Program-made: the position numbers and the translations under genes
Notes under the pieces: generated by a model
The model's input: only the letters and a program-made list of their open reading frames with translations
Told to the model about the DNA's origin: nothing
Database searches by the model: none
Part shown: one piece after another, positions 8,328-15,704 of the stretch
How positions within the stretch are numbered: the stretch's first letter is position 1
Layout: each line of letters starts with the position of its first letter
Source of the DNA: Phenylobacterium sp.
GTDB taxonomy: Bacteria > Pseudomonadota > Alphaproteobacteria > Caulobacterales > Caulobacteraceae
Length of the DNA: 55,241 nt
Direction: 5' to 3'
NCBI RefSeq assembly: GCF_025351295.1
Contig: NZ_JANXWD010000065.1
Coordinates: 1-55,241 of the forward strand

Positions 8328-9094
8328 GCTCCGGCTCCCACGTCGGTCCGCGTCTTGGCCCACTCCAGGCCGCGACCCAGCAATTCGTAGAACACCGGCA
8401 GCGCCCAGGAGCCTTTTTCCGGCGCCGGATAGAACTCGATCATCGGCTGCATGTCGTAGTGACCGCGGCAGTGGCCCAGGGTCAGATAGAGCACCTCGCC
8501 CTTGCCGACCGGGTGCAGATAGAAGACCGGATGGCGCGCTTTGGGCCAAGCGTGCTCCACGAAGCCGGTGGCCTCGCCCTCGAACTCGGTGTCCAGCAGG
8601 ACGTGGAGGTGGCCGTAGGTCTCCGACAGATAGAGCTCATCGTCGGCCTGGAACGGTTCGATCCCCTGAACCAGCGGGTGACCCGGGTCGGCGACGGTGA
8701 CGGTGTAGGGCGCGATCGACGGGTGAGCGATGAACATGGAGCCGAGCGTTTCCATGAAGTGCGGCGCCCAGCGGGGGCTGTCGACCTGGCCATTGGCCAG
8801 GAAACGCAGGATCGAGTTGGTGCCGTGCAGCGCGTACCAACGGCCGCCGTTTTCCAGCCAGGCGCGCAGGGCTTCCTGTTCATCCAGCCGGGGGATCACG
8901 TCGCAGGTGTAGGTGACGAGGAAGTCGGCGGCGCGGATGGCGGCGAGATTCGAATAGTCCTCGAACACCCGCACCCGCACCCGGTCATCCTGTCCGAGCA
9001 GCTTCAGGATCTCCAGGCGAGCGAAGTCTATGTCGTGATACTTGCCCCCGGCCACCAGGACCGCGTTGAGGCGCTTTCTGGGCGTTTCGCTCAC
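8324..9094 (-). CDS. ThuA-like domain protein (copy 1)
   Basis: A ThuA-like protein (class-I glutamine-amidotransferase-like fold, named after trehalose utilisation). It shows an N-terminal strand AVLVAGGKYHD, ALHGTNSI in the middle and a C-terminal FYLHPVGKGEVLYLTLGHCRG, typical of this family. The GTG at 9094 is chosen because it does not overlap the preceding SDR; an ATG at 9136 would overlap it by 32 bases. Neither has a strong ribosome site. It is translationally coupled to the 8013 gene. Two more distant paralogues sit at 34255 and 47079. The biochemical function of the family is poorly defined; a role in the catabolic pathway is inference. Confidence 0.8.
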   Translation of the reverse strand: MSETPRKRLNAVLVAGGKYHDIDFARLEILKLLGQDDRVRVRVFEDYSNLAAIRAADFLVTYTCDVIPRLDEQEALRAWLENGGRWYALHGTNSILRFLANGQVDSPRWAPHFMETLGSMFIAHPSIAPYTVTVADPGHPLVQGIEPFQADDELYLSETYGHLHVLLDTEFEGEATGFVEHAWPKARHPVFYLHPVGKGEVLYLTLGHCRGHYDMQPMIEFYPAPEKGSWALPVFYELLGRGLEWAKTRTDVGAGA

Positions 9095-9104
9095 CGGCGT
9101 GAGC

Positions 9105-9866
9105 CTAGTACTGGACGCGCTTGGTGACGCCGCCATCGATGACCAGATTGGTCCCGGTCATGAACGGACAGGCCGGCGAGGCCATGAAGGCGATGGCGTT
9201 GGCCACCTCCTCGCCATTGCCCAGGCGTCCCATCGGCACGGCCTTGACGGTCTGGTCGTAGAGCGGGGTCATGTGGGTCTTGATCATGTCCCAGGAGCCG
9301 CCCTTGATGAAGATGGGCCCCGGCGAGACGGTGTTGACCCGGATCTGCTTGGGCGCGAGCTGCTGGCTCAGCGCCGAGGCGTAGTTGATCACCGCGGCCT
9401 TCATGGCGTTGTAGGACTGGGGGCCCAGGAACTCTTCCAGCGCCGCGGTGGAGGACACCGCGATGATCGAGCCGGCCTTTGATTTCTCAAGGTAGGGCAA
9501 CGCCGCCTCGACGCCGCGATAAGTGGCCAGCAGATCCAGCTCAAAGACCGCCTTCCAGGCTTTTTCGCTGGCCGGCCCGCCGCCGGCGGAGGCGAAGGAG
9601 ATGAAGATGTCGCAGCCGCCGAGCGCCTCGGCGGCCCGCGCAACCCAGGCCTTGTAGGCGTCGCCATCGGCCATATCGACACTTTCGCCGAACGCCTTGA
9701 CGCCCTTGGCCTTTAGCGAGGCGACAGTGGCGTCCACGCCTTCCGCGCCCCGGGCGCAGACGGCGACATTGCAGCCTTCGGCGGCGAGCGCCTCGGCGGT
9801 GGCCCGGCCAATACCCTTGCTGGCGCCCGCCAGGATGGCCTTCAGACCCTTCAAGCCAAGATCCAT
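9105..9866 (-). CDS. SDR-family oxidoreductase
   Basis: A 253-residue SDR beginning MDLGLKGLKAILAGASKGIG. It has the Rossmann glycines, the catalytic Ser in VSSTAAL and the catalytic YNAMK. It ends KRVQY and is a close paralogue of the SDR at 29689, which begins MDLGLAGKKALVTG and ends KRVQL. The ATG at 9866 has GGGAG upstream; an open extension to 9905 is ignored. An operator-like motif (9906-9922) lies 40 bases upstream, in the divergent promoter shared with a TetR gene. It is the first gene of an operon with ThuA-like and NIPSNAP-like genes. Confidence 0.9.
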   Translation of the reverse strand: MDLGLKGLKAILAGASKGIGRATAEALAAEGCNVAVCARGAEGVDATVASLKAKGVKAFGESVDMADGDAYKAWVARAAEALGGCDIFISFASAGGGPASEKAWKAVFELDLLATYRGVEAALPYLEKSKAGSIIAVSSTAALEEFLGPQSYNAMKAAVINYASALSQQLAPKQIRVNTVSPGPIFIKGGSWDMIKTHMTPLYDQTVKAVPMGRLGNGEEVANAIAFMASPACPFMTGTNLVIDGGVTKRVQY

Positions 9867-9905
9867 TGTCCCACTCCCGCCATCTTCTGCTTGTTCAGAC
9901 CGCAA

Positions 9906-9922
9906 AAAGCCAGCCTGACTGT
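9906..9922 (-). promoter_or_regulatory. Operator-like motif, site D
   Basis: The plus strand reads AAAGCCAGCCTGACTGT, one base shorter in the spacer than sites A-C. It is followed by TTGTTATC, resembling the TTGTTC after site E. It lies between the divergent SDR (start 9866) and TetR (start 10052) genes, so that TetR protein is the simplest candidate for the ligand-responsive repressor (inference). Confidence 0.45.
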
Positions 9923-10051
9923 TTGTTATCGGGCACTATAGGCGATCACTGTCCCTCGTCTATCGGCAATTCACCCGAAATCCGGCTTCGAGGCGTTGTG
10001 TTAGGGTATGGCAACGAGTCGGACGCGGCCAACACTGGCGGGAATTTGCGA

Positions 10052-10729
10052 ATGCAGGATTGGGCGACGTTGGAGCTGGCGAAGCTGGAGCCCGAGGGGC
10101 TCGACGCTGAGGGCCAGAACTGGCAGCGGCGGAAGAGCATACAGACGCGGCTGGCCATCCTCGAGGCCGCTATCGACTGCCTGCAGCAGAACGGATTTGC
10201 CCGCACGACTACACAACTGATCGCCCAGATGGCGGGGATTTCCCGTGGGGCGATGCTGCATCACTACGCCACCAAGCAGGACCTCATCGCATCGGTCATC
10301 GAGTACACGTTCTACAAGCGCATGGAGAACTTCCTGGCCGCCATCGGCAACCTGTCCGAGGAGGAACGTATCGGCCGCAACGCCGGTATGGAGATCTATT
10401 GGCAGAGCCTGTTGACCCGGGAGTTCGGCGCCTATCTGGAACTGATGATGGCGGCGCGGACCGACGCGGAGCTGCGCGAGACCTTCCTGCCAAAGGCGCG
10501 ACACTACGAGCGGATCGAACGGACCGAGGTTGTCCGCGCCTTTCCAGAGTGGCAGGGCGATCCAGGCGCCTATGACCTGGCCATGGATTTCTGTATCGCG
10601 GGCATGCAGGGGCTGCTGCTGAACCGCGATATCTGGGAGGATCGCGAGCGCCGCGTCCGGCTGCGCGGTTTTATCTCAAGCGCGATCCTGATGTTGCGCA
10701 GCGGCGCGATCAAGGCGCTTGGCGAGTGA
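10052..10729 (+). CDS. TetR/AcrR-family regulator (1)
   Basis: A 225-residue transcriptional repressor. The N-terminal helix-turn-helix spans about residues 25-70 (AILEAAIDCLQQNGF, then GISRGAMLHHYATKQDL). The C-terminal ligand domain is all-helical. The frame is open to 9866, but the ATG at 10052 gives a normal TetR length with GCGGGAA upstream. It is divergent from the SDR at 9866, and an operator-like motif (9906-9922) lies between them. TetR regulators usually repress the divergent unit and themselves. It may also control other units carrying the motif (inference). Confidence 0.88.
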   Translation: MQDWATLELAKLEPEGLDAEGQNWQRRKSIQTRLAILEAAIDCLQQNGFARTTTQLIAQMAGISRGAMLHHYATKQDLIASVIEYTFYKRMENFLAAIGNLSEEERIGRNAGMEIYWQSLLTREFGAYLELMMAARTDAELRETFLPKARHYERIERTEVVRAFPEWQGDPGAYDLAMDFCIAGMQGLLLNRDIWEDRERRVRLRGFISSAILMLRSGAIKALGE

Positions 10730-10753
10730 GTCCCGCCATGCCGACGCTCTAAG

Positions 10754-11875
10754 TCAGGCGCCGCCGACCTGCCCCGCCAGCAACGCGTTCACCTCTCCCG
10801 ACTTCTCCAGATGCGGCATGTGCCCGGCCCCTGCGATCCAGGCCACCGTGAAGCCCGCGGGCAGGGCGGCTTCATCCGGCGCGCCGACGATCCGGTCCTC
10901 GCGGGAGGCGATGACCAGGGCTGAAGGGATCTTCGCGAGATCGGCGCGCAGGCTCGCCGCGTCATGGCCCTCGATCATCCGGTCGCGAAGCGCCGATAGC
11001 GCCTCCTCGACGCCGTCCAAACGCTTGAACTTGATCATGTCGTCGAGCATGTCCTTGGTGACGGCGGCGGGATCGGCGAGCAGCAATTCCAGCACCGGCC
11101 GGAGGTCCTTGGCGCGCTGCGCTTCGATGACGCCGATGAGGAATTCCTCCGAGATCGGCGACGCGGAGAGCCCCGCCGGCGCGATCAGCGTCAGCGACGC
11201 CGCCAGCCCAGGGCGGTCCGCCGCTAGGCGCGCGGCGACGGCCGCGCCAAGTGAATGGCCGACCAGGTGCGCGCGGCTCACAGCCAGGACGTCGAGCGTC
11301 GCGCCGACGCTGTCCGCCAGGGTGCGCAGCGATCCGTCGCCGACGTCCTTGGTCGAGCCGCCGTGACCCGGCAGATCCAGGGCGATGACGGGGTTCCGGG
11401 CGGCCAGCTCCTCGATATTGAACATCCAGTTGTTCAGGTCGCCGGAATAGCCGTGAATCAGCACGACCGGCGTGCCCTCTTCCGGGCCCAGCCGCGCGAC
11501 CCGCAGTGTTCTGCCCGCCGCCTCGACCATGGTGGTCGCCAGCCCTGCGCCGTCGGCCTCGGCACTCTCCTCGGGCGTAAAGTTTGCCTGGAAATCGGCG
11601 ATGTAGGCGTCGATCTCGGCTTCAGGAGTCACTGAGGCGGCAAGCACGCCGATCAGCGCGCCGACCGGCAGGGTCTCTCCCGGCTGCGCGACGATCCGGC
11701 GCAGCACGCCCGCCGCCGGGCTTTCGCAGACGTTGGTGATCTTGGACGTCTCGATGTCCACCAGGTCGTCGCCCTCGGCAATGGTGTCGCCCTGGGCCTT
11801 GCACCACTCGACGATGGCACCCTCCTGCATGGAGAGACCCCATTTTGGCATGCGGATGGGCGTGACCTCGGACAT
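10754..11875 (-). CDS. Acetoin-dehydrogenase-type E2: lipoyl domain fused to alpha/beta hydrolase
   Basis: A 373-residue two-domain protein. Residues 1-80 are a lipoyl domain with the modified lysine at K45 in DIETSKITN. Residues about 125-373 are an alpha/beta hydrolase with nucleophile S208 in GHSLGAA, an acid in SREDRIVG and the late histidine in GAGHMPH. There is no 2-oxoacid-dehydrogenase acyltransferase domain. This is the architecture of AcoC in acetoin dehydrogenase systems. The matching E1 genes are not adjacent but at 48977-50955. A good ribosome site (TGAGGAA) precedes the ATG, and an operator-like palindrome lies 102 bases upstream. Physiological substrate unknown; E3 is not in the window. 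Confidence 0.9.
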   Translation of the reverse strand: MSEVTPIRMPKWGLSMQEGAIVEWCKAQGDTIAEGDDLVDIETSKITNVCESPAAGVLRRIVAQPGETLPVGALIGVLAASVTPEAEIDAYIADFQANFTPEESAEADGAGLATTMVEAAGRTLRVARLGPEEGTPVVLIHGYSGDLNNWMFNIEELAARNPVIALDLPGHGGSTKDVGDGSLRTLADSVGATLDVLAVSRAHLVGHSLGAAVAARLAADRPGLAASLTLIAPAGLSASPISEEFLIGVIEAQRAKDLRPVLELLLADPAAVTKDMLDDMIKFKRLDGVEEALSALRDRMIEGHDAASLRADLAKIPSALVIASREDRIVGAPDEAALPAGFTVAWIAGAGHMPHLEKSGEVNALLAGQVGGA

Positions 11876-11976
11876 CGTAGTTCCTCAAGTGGAGGGTCGC
11901 ATCTGGCGCGGCGCGTCTGTCCGGGTCGGCCAGCGCGCTCGCGACTGACCCCTCGAGCCTAGCAGCGCCGCCTAAA

Positions 11977-11994
11977 ACCGACAATCGTGATTGT
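11977..11994 (-). promoter_or_regulatory. Operator-like motif, site E (near-perfect palindrome)
   Basis: The plus strand contains ACAATCGTGATTGT at 11981-11994: two exact 6-base arms with a 2-base centre. The same right half GATTGT occurs at sites A and C. It is 102 bases upstream of the lipoyl-hydrolase gene (start 11875), in the gap after the Rieske gene stop at 12017. It shows that the recurrent motif is a dyad. Confidence 0.55.
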
Positions 11995-12016
11995 TTGTTC
12001 TGGTGCGGTATCTGGC

Positions 12017-13360
12017 CTACTCCAGCATCCAGCGTTCGAGATTTTCATGGAAGAACCGCACGCGGCTTTCCTGTCCGGCGAGATAGTCGCGCCGGTAGCC
12101 GCGAGAGTGCAGCGCCTTCTGCTGGCCGAACCAAACGGACAGGTCCTGGTCGATGCCCGGACCCATAGAGACTTCGCCCAGCTTGCCCTGGAGATGTGGG
12201 GCCGGCACGTTGACGTCGACCCAATCGCTCATGCTCTGCGAGAAGTATTTGGTCTGACCCTTGGGGAACAAGGTCATGTACCACATGTCGAAGTAGCACT
12301 TCTGCGGGTCGGACTCGTGCGGCCGCGCGCGCAGCCAGATATTGCCGTCCGGCTTCAGGCTGAACGACAGGTTCGGGAAGATCGTGAAGTGCCAGTGATC
12401 GGTCAGCTGGGCGTCGTGATAGGTAGAGAAATCAAAGCCCTTTTCGGCGCCCAGCAGGCGCTTCTGACGCTGTAGAGCCACGCGTATCTCACCGGTCTTG
12501 CCGCCCCGGAACTGATCCGGATCCAGGCCCCAGAAGTTCAGTTCCTCGGTCATGGATTTCAGCGTCTCGTCCTCACCGCCCTGCAGCATTTTGGTCGGCC
12601 CGGCGCCGGGCATCAGCATCCGGGCGTGGCCGCTGGGATAGAGGTCGAACTGGCTGAACGGATACGCATACTCCATCACATACTTGGTCTGGGGATGGAC
12701 GAAGGGCACGTGGTAGGACTCGTTGAAATTGTCCTGGACCAGCTTCCAGTTGAAGTCGCCCTCCAGCGTCACCCAGTGGGTGCGGACCATGTCGTCCATC
12801 GGATAGGTGTCGATCTGGTCGGCGATGGGATGCATGTAGCTGCGCAGCGAGGCGCAGTTGGGGTCCATGTTGTACCAGACGAATCCGGCCCAGACCTCGC
12901 AGGGGATCTCCACCAGGTTGAGCTTGCCGCAGGGGCTGCCCTGGGCGAAATCCAGCTCGTCGGGCACGGTCCGCAGCTCGCCTTTGAGGTCGTAGGCCCA
13001 GCCATGATAGGGGCAGACCAGCCGGCGGGCGTGGCCCTGTTCTTCGGCCATCAGCAGCATGCCGCGATGCTGGCAGACATTGTAGAAGGCCCGGGTCTTG
13101 CCATCGTCGCCCAGCACACACAGGATGGTCTCGGGGCCGAGCGTGGTGGTGATGAAATCGCCGGACTTGACCAACTGGCGCTTCACGCCGGCGATCTGCC
13201 AGGTCCGCGTCCAGACCTTTTCCCACTCCTTGCGGGCGAACTCCGACGAAAAGTAGCGATCGGGCGTGATCGGGCGGTCGCCGAGCCGCATTTCGGGCGC
13301 CTTGGAGATGTCGGCGAGACCGCGCGCGACCGCCCCGCGAGGTTCCAGTGTATCGGCCAT
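12017..13360 (-). CDS. Rieske non-haem iron oxygenase, alpha subunit (copy 2)
   Basis: A 447-residue Rieske oxygenase. The [2Fe-2S] ligands are C96, H98, C116 and H119. The iron histidines are H217 and H222 in FNESYHVPFVH, with E214 at the inter-subunit bridging position. The ATG at 13360 has GGGGAG upstream; the frame is open further but the extension is not supported. It diverges from a TetR gene (13506), whose protein may control it. A lipoyl-hydrolase E2 gene follows 141 bases downstream on the same strand. No beta subunit or redox partner is linked. Substrate unknown. Confidence 0.92.
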   Translation of the reverse strand: MADTLEPRGAVARGLADISKAPEMRLGDRPITPDRYFSSEFARKEWEKVWTRTWQIAGVKRQLVKSGDFITTTLGPETILCVLGDDGKTRAFYNVCQHRGMLLMAEEQGHARRLVCPYHGWAYDLKGELRTVPDELDFAQGSPCGKLNLVEIPCEVWAGFVWYNMDPNCASLRSYMHPIADQIDTYPMDDMVRTHWVTLEGDFNWKLVQDNFNESYHVPFVHPQTKYVMEYAYPFSQFDLYPSGHARMLMPGAGPTKMLQGGEDETLKSMTEELNFWGLDPDQFRGGKTGEIRVALQRQKRLLGAEKGFDFSTYHDAQLTDHWHFTIFPNLSFSLKPDGNIWLRARPHESDPQKCYFDMWYMTLFPKGQTKYFSQSMSDWVDVNVPAPHLQGKLGEVSMGPGIDQDLSVWFGQQKALHSRGYRRDYLAGQESRVRFFHENLERWMLE

Positions 13361-13432
13361 GATTGTCCGCTCCCCGGCGAGTAGCGCCGTCCTGTCGAAT
13401 GGCAATTCTGACCGGCGGCGAAAAAAAAGCAA

Positions 13433-13458
13433 TATCGCTGAAAAGCAGAAACGCGATA
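13433..13458. promoter_or_regulatory. Inverted repeat in divergent Rieske/TetR promoter
   Basis: TATCGC (13433-13438) and GCGATA (13453-13458) are exact complements 14 bases apart. They lie in an A-rich part of the 145-base divergent region between the Rieske gene (13360) and TetR (13506). Position and symmetry suit an operator for the TetR protein. Short arms make this tentative. Confidence 0.35.
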
Positions 13459-13505
13459 ATGCATATCCCAGAGGCGCTTTGCGCGACGGACGATGAGCGG
13501 AGGCG

Positions 13506-14249
13506 ATGGCCAATCTGAAACTGGTGTCATCTTCGGACGTTGTCGCCGCGCCTTTGCGGGCGCCCCGGAGCGCGCGCTCGCGCCGCGCGACGCCCAAGAG
13601 CGAACAGACCCGCGCGCTGATCCTTGAGGCCGCCGTGGACTGCCTCAATCAGTATGGCTTCCACGGGACCAACATTGCGCGGGTGGCCGATCTGGCCGGG
13701 GTCACCCGAGGCTGTCTGCAGTATTATTTCACGACCAAGGAAGACGTGGTCATCGCGCTGGCCAAGCACGTCGCCCACCGGAACTGGGAGGTCTATGAAA
13801 GCCATGCCGCGAACCCGCCATCCGGCCGTGATCTTGTTGAATTTGCAATCGATCTGGTCGCCAATCCGATCACCGACCGCTACCGGGTGGCGCACCTCGA
13901 GCTGCTGACGGCGGCGCGCACGACGCCGGCGCTGCGGCCTGTGCTGCAGGAGGCCGCGCGGATCGTCGAGGCTCAGGCCAAGCGCTTCACGGGGCAGCTG
14001 TTCGGCAACGCCGACCTGGCCGACACGCCGCAGTTCCGGGCGGCGCGGGACCTCACGGCGCTGGTGAACGACTGGCTGTTTGTCCAGATCTTCCCGGATC
14101 GGCGCGACGAGCGGGTCGCCGAGGTCCTGGCGGCGCTCAGGATCGCGCTGCATACGCTCTGGCGCATCCCCAGCCTGGACGCCGAAGCCGACCTGGCCAA
14201 ACCGCGGGTGCGGGTGAGGGCCGGGAGCGTAAAGCCCCCCAACGCGTAG
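13506..14249 (+). CDS. TetR/AcrR-family regulator (2)
   Basis: A 247-residue TetR-type repressor. A basic N-terminal tail (about 1-32) precedes the helix-turn-helix: TRALILEAAVDCLNQYGF, then GVTRGCLQYYFTTKEDV. The remainder is a helical ligand-binding and dimer domain. It shares the LEAAVDCLNQYGF-type helix with the TetR gene at 10052, so the two may be paralogues. CGGAGG lies just upstream of the ATG. Divergent orientation suggests control of the Rieske gene at 12017-13360 (inference). A hairpin follows its stop codon. Confidence 0.88.
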   Translation: MANLKLVSSSDVVAAPLRAPRSARSRRATPKSEQTRALILEAAVDCLNQYGFHGTNIARVADLAGVTRGCLQYYFTTKEDVVIALAKHVAHRNWEVYESHAANPPSGRDLVEFAIDLVANPITDRYRVAHLELLTAARTTPALRPVLQEAARIVEAQAKRFTGQLFGNADLADTPQFRAARDLTALVNDWLFVQIFPDRRDERVAEVLAALRIALHTLWRIPSLDAEADLAKPRVRVRAGSVKPPNA

Positions 14250-14250
14250 G

Positions 14251-14268
14251 CGCCGAAATTATTCGGCG
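14251..14268. terminator. Hairpin after TetR (2)
   Basis: CGCCGAA and TTCGGCG are perfect 7-base arms with an ATTA loop, starting one base after the TetR stop. The sequence after it is only mildly A/T-rich (GATTAAA), so it is a weak intrinsic terminator at best. The remaining bases to 14354 hold AAAGTCACTTGCGTC (14275-14289), whose first seven bases match the recurrent operator motif but whose other half does not. Confidence 0.5.
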
Positions 14269-14354
14269 GCGATTAAAGTCACTTGCGTCGGCTAACAGCG
14301 TGAGTGATGGTTTGCGTCGAAGGGCTCGCGGACGCCTGCAGGAGAGGCCGGACC

Positions 14355-14897
14355 ATGGCGCAAACGGACTTGCGTGGGCTGCTGGACAAGCAGGCGTGCG
14401 TCGAGCTCGTCTATCGCCTGGCGCGGGCCATCGACCGATGCGACGAGGCGCTGCTGCGGTCCCTGTTCCATCCCGACGCCACGGACGACCATGGCGGGTA
14501 TCGAGGCTCCGCCTCGGGCTTTGTCGATTGGGTGCTGCCGCTGCTGGCCACGATGACCCGCACGCAGCACTGCATCTGCAACGTGCTCATCGAGGTCACC
14601 GGCGACACGGCGCGCGGCGAGAGCTACTTCAACGCGCACCATGCCCTGCCGCAGCCCCAGGGGCCGGATGTCTACATGGTCGCCGCGGGCCGCTACCTGG
14701 ACAGCTTCGAACGGCGCGACGGCGAATGGCGATTCTCGCATCGGCAGGCCTGCTACGACTGGAACGCCCAGGCTCCGGCGACCGACAGCTGGGACCGCGG
14801 CGCCAGCCCCGGATGGATGTTTGGCCAGCGGGGGACTGCGGACGCGTCCTACGCCAATTTCGCCGGCGACCTGCGGCCGCGCGCTGGGAGCGCATGA
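14355..14897 (+). CDS. SnoaL/NTF2-like protein (1)
   Basis: A 180-residue cone-fold protein of the SnoaL_4 type. The N-terminal helix has YRLARAIDRCDEALLRSLF, followed by HPDATDDHGG. The C-terminal half has GRYLDSFERRDGEWRFSHR, shared almost word for word with the genes at 20617 and 21171. This fold includes ketosteroid isomerases, bile-acid dehydratases and polyketide cyclases, all acid-base catalysts without cofactor. AGGAGAGG lies ahead of the ATG. It opens the long plus-strand operon running to 24412. Isomerase or dehydratase function on a ring ketone is inference. Confidence 0.85.
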   Translation: MAQTDLRGLLDKQACVELVYRLARAIDRCDEALLRSLFHPDATDDHGGYRGSASGFVDWVLPLLATMTRTQHCICNVLIEVTGDTARGESYFNAHHALPQPQGPDVYMVAAGRYLDSFERRDGEWRFSHRQACYDWNAQAPATDSWDRGASPGWMFGQRGTADASYANFAGDLRPRAGSA

Positions 14898-14900
14898 TCG

Positions 14901-15302
14901 ATGTTTGACGGGCCCGTGGAGGACCGCCTCGCCATCCGTGAGCGGATTGAGGCCTACAGCGACGCGGTGTTCCGCAAGGACGCCGACGCCTGGATCGCCA
15001 ATTGGCGCGAGGATGGCGTGTGGCGGCTGCCCGGCATCGACGTCGCCGGCAAGGCGCAGATCAAGGCGGCCTGGGTGGGGGCCATGGCGGGCTTTGCGGT
15101 CGCCGGCTTCTTCGCCACGCCCGGCGCGATCGAGGTGCGCGGCGATCGGGCCAACGTTCGGGTCTACACGCAGGAAGTCCTGATCGACCACGCCGGCAGT
15201 GTGCGCCGGATCATCGGCGCCTATGACGACGAACTGGTGAAGACGGCGGGCGTCTGGCTGTTCGCAAGCCGCGCCTACACCGTCCTGCACGATCAGACCT
15301 GA
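14901..15302 (+). CDS. SnoaL/NTF2-like protein (2), short form
   Basis: A 133-residue NTF2-like protein: RIEAYSDAVFRKDADAWIANW forms the N-terminal helix pair, followed by DGVWRLPG and the beta-sheet segments. It is shorter and more divergent than its neighbour at 14355, and more like the SnoaL/YesE group than the SnoaL_4 group. Only three bases separate it from the stop of the previous gene, so the two are probably co-translated. Possible roles are ring isomerisation, dehydration or epoxide chemistry; none can be chosen from sequence. Confidence 0.8.
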   Translation: MFDGPVEDRLAIRERIEAYSDAVFRKDADAWIANWREDGVWRLPGIDVAGKAQIKAAWVGAMAGFAVAGFFATPGAIEVRGDRANVRVYTQEVLIDHAGSVRRIIGAYDDELVKTAGVWLFASRAYTVLHDQT

Positions 15303-15314
15303 AAGCGGACGACC

Positions 15315-15662
15315 ATGAGAATTGTGATTTCCGGGGAGATCGACCTGGCGCCTGAGGCCCGGGAAAAGGCCCTGTTCGACGCCCGTCCGTTGATTGAGGC
15401 CGCCCTGGCTGAATCCGGCTGCCTGCAATATGCCTGGACGGCAGACCTCAGCCGGCCGGGACGGGTGAACGTTTTCGAGGACTGGGCGAGTGAGTCCGAT
15501 CTGGCGATCCACCTCGCCGGCAAGCCCTACCAGGGCATGCTGGCCCACCTTGGGGCGGTCGGCATCAAGCAGGCGGTCACCCGCAAGTACCGCGTCGACC
15601 TCGTCGAGCCGGTCTACGATCCCGAGGGCCGGCCAAGGGCGGACTTCTTCACCGCCAAATGA
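15315..15662 (+). CDS. Antibiotic-biosynthesis-monooxygenase (ABM) fold protein
   Basis: A 115-residue dimeric alpha/beta-barrel protein of the YgiN/ABM type. It shows the starting strand MRIVISGEIDL, a helix with ARPLIEAALAESGCLQYAWT, and the strand NVFEDWASESDLAIHLAGK, the usual W/E/H segment of this family. ABM proteins include cofactor-free quinol monooxygenases and many proteins without known activity. It lies 12 bases after the NTF2 gene and 42 before a Rieske gene, within the 14355 operon. Confidence 0.83.
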   Translation: MRIVISGEIDLAPEAREKALFDARPLIEAALAESGCLQYAWTADLSRPGRVNVFEDWASESDLAIHLAGKPYQGMLAHLGAVGIKQAVTRKYRVDLVEPVYDPEGRPRADFFTAK

Positions 15663-15704
15663 CCGCCGGCGGCGCAGCCGCAACCAGAGTTCCGGAGCGA
15701 TACG

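Noticed and set aside
14275..14292. AAAGTCACTTGCGTCGGC upstream of the 14355 operon as another copy of the operator motif
   Set aside because: Only the first seven bases agree; the conserved GAYTGT half is absent and the orientation relative to the gene is opposite to the other sites.
14355..14897. SnoaL-like proteins as beta subunits of the Rieske oxygenases
   Set aside because: Both are cone folds, but the sequences fit SnoaL_4 (IDRCD, ERRDGEW). They lack the beta-subunit pattern, and the nearest ones are separated from the alpha genes by an ABM gene.
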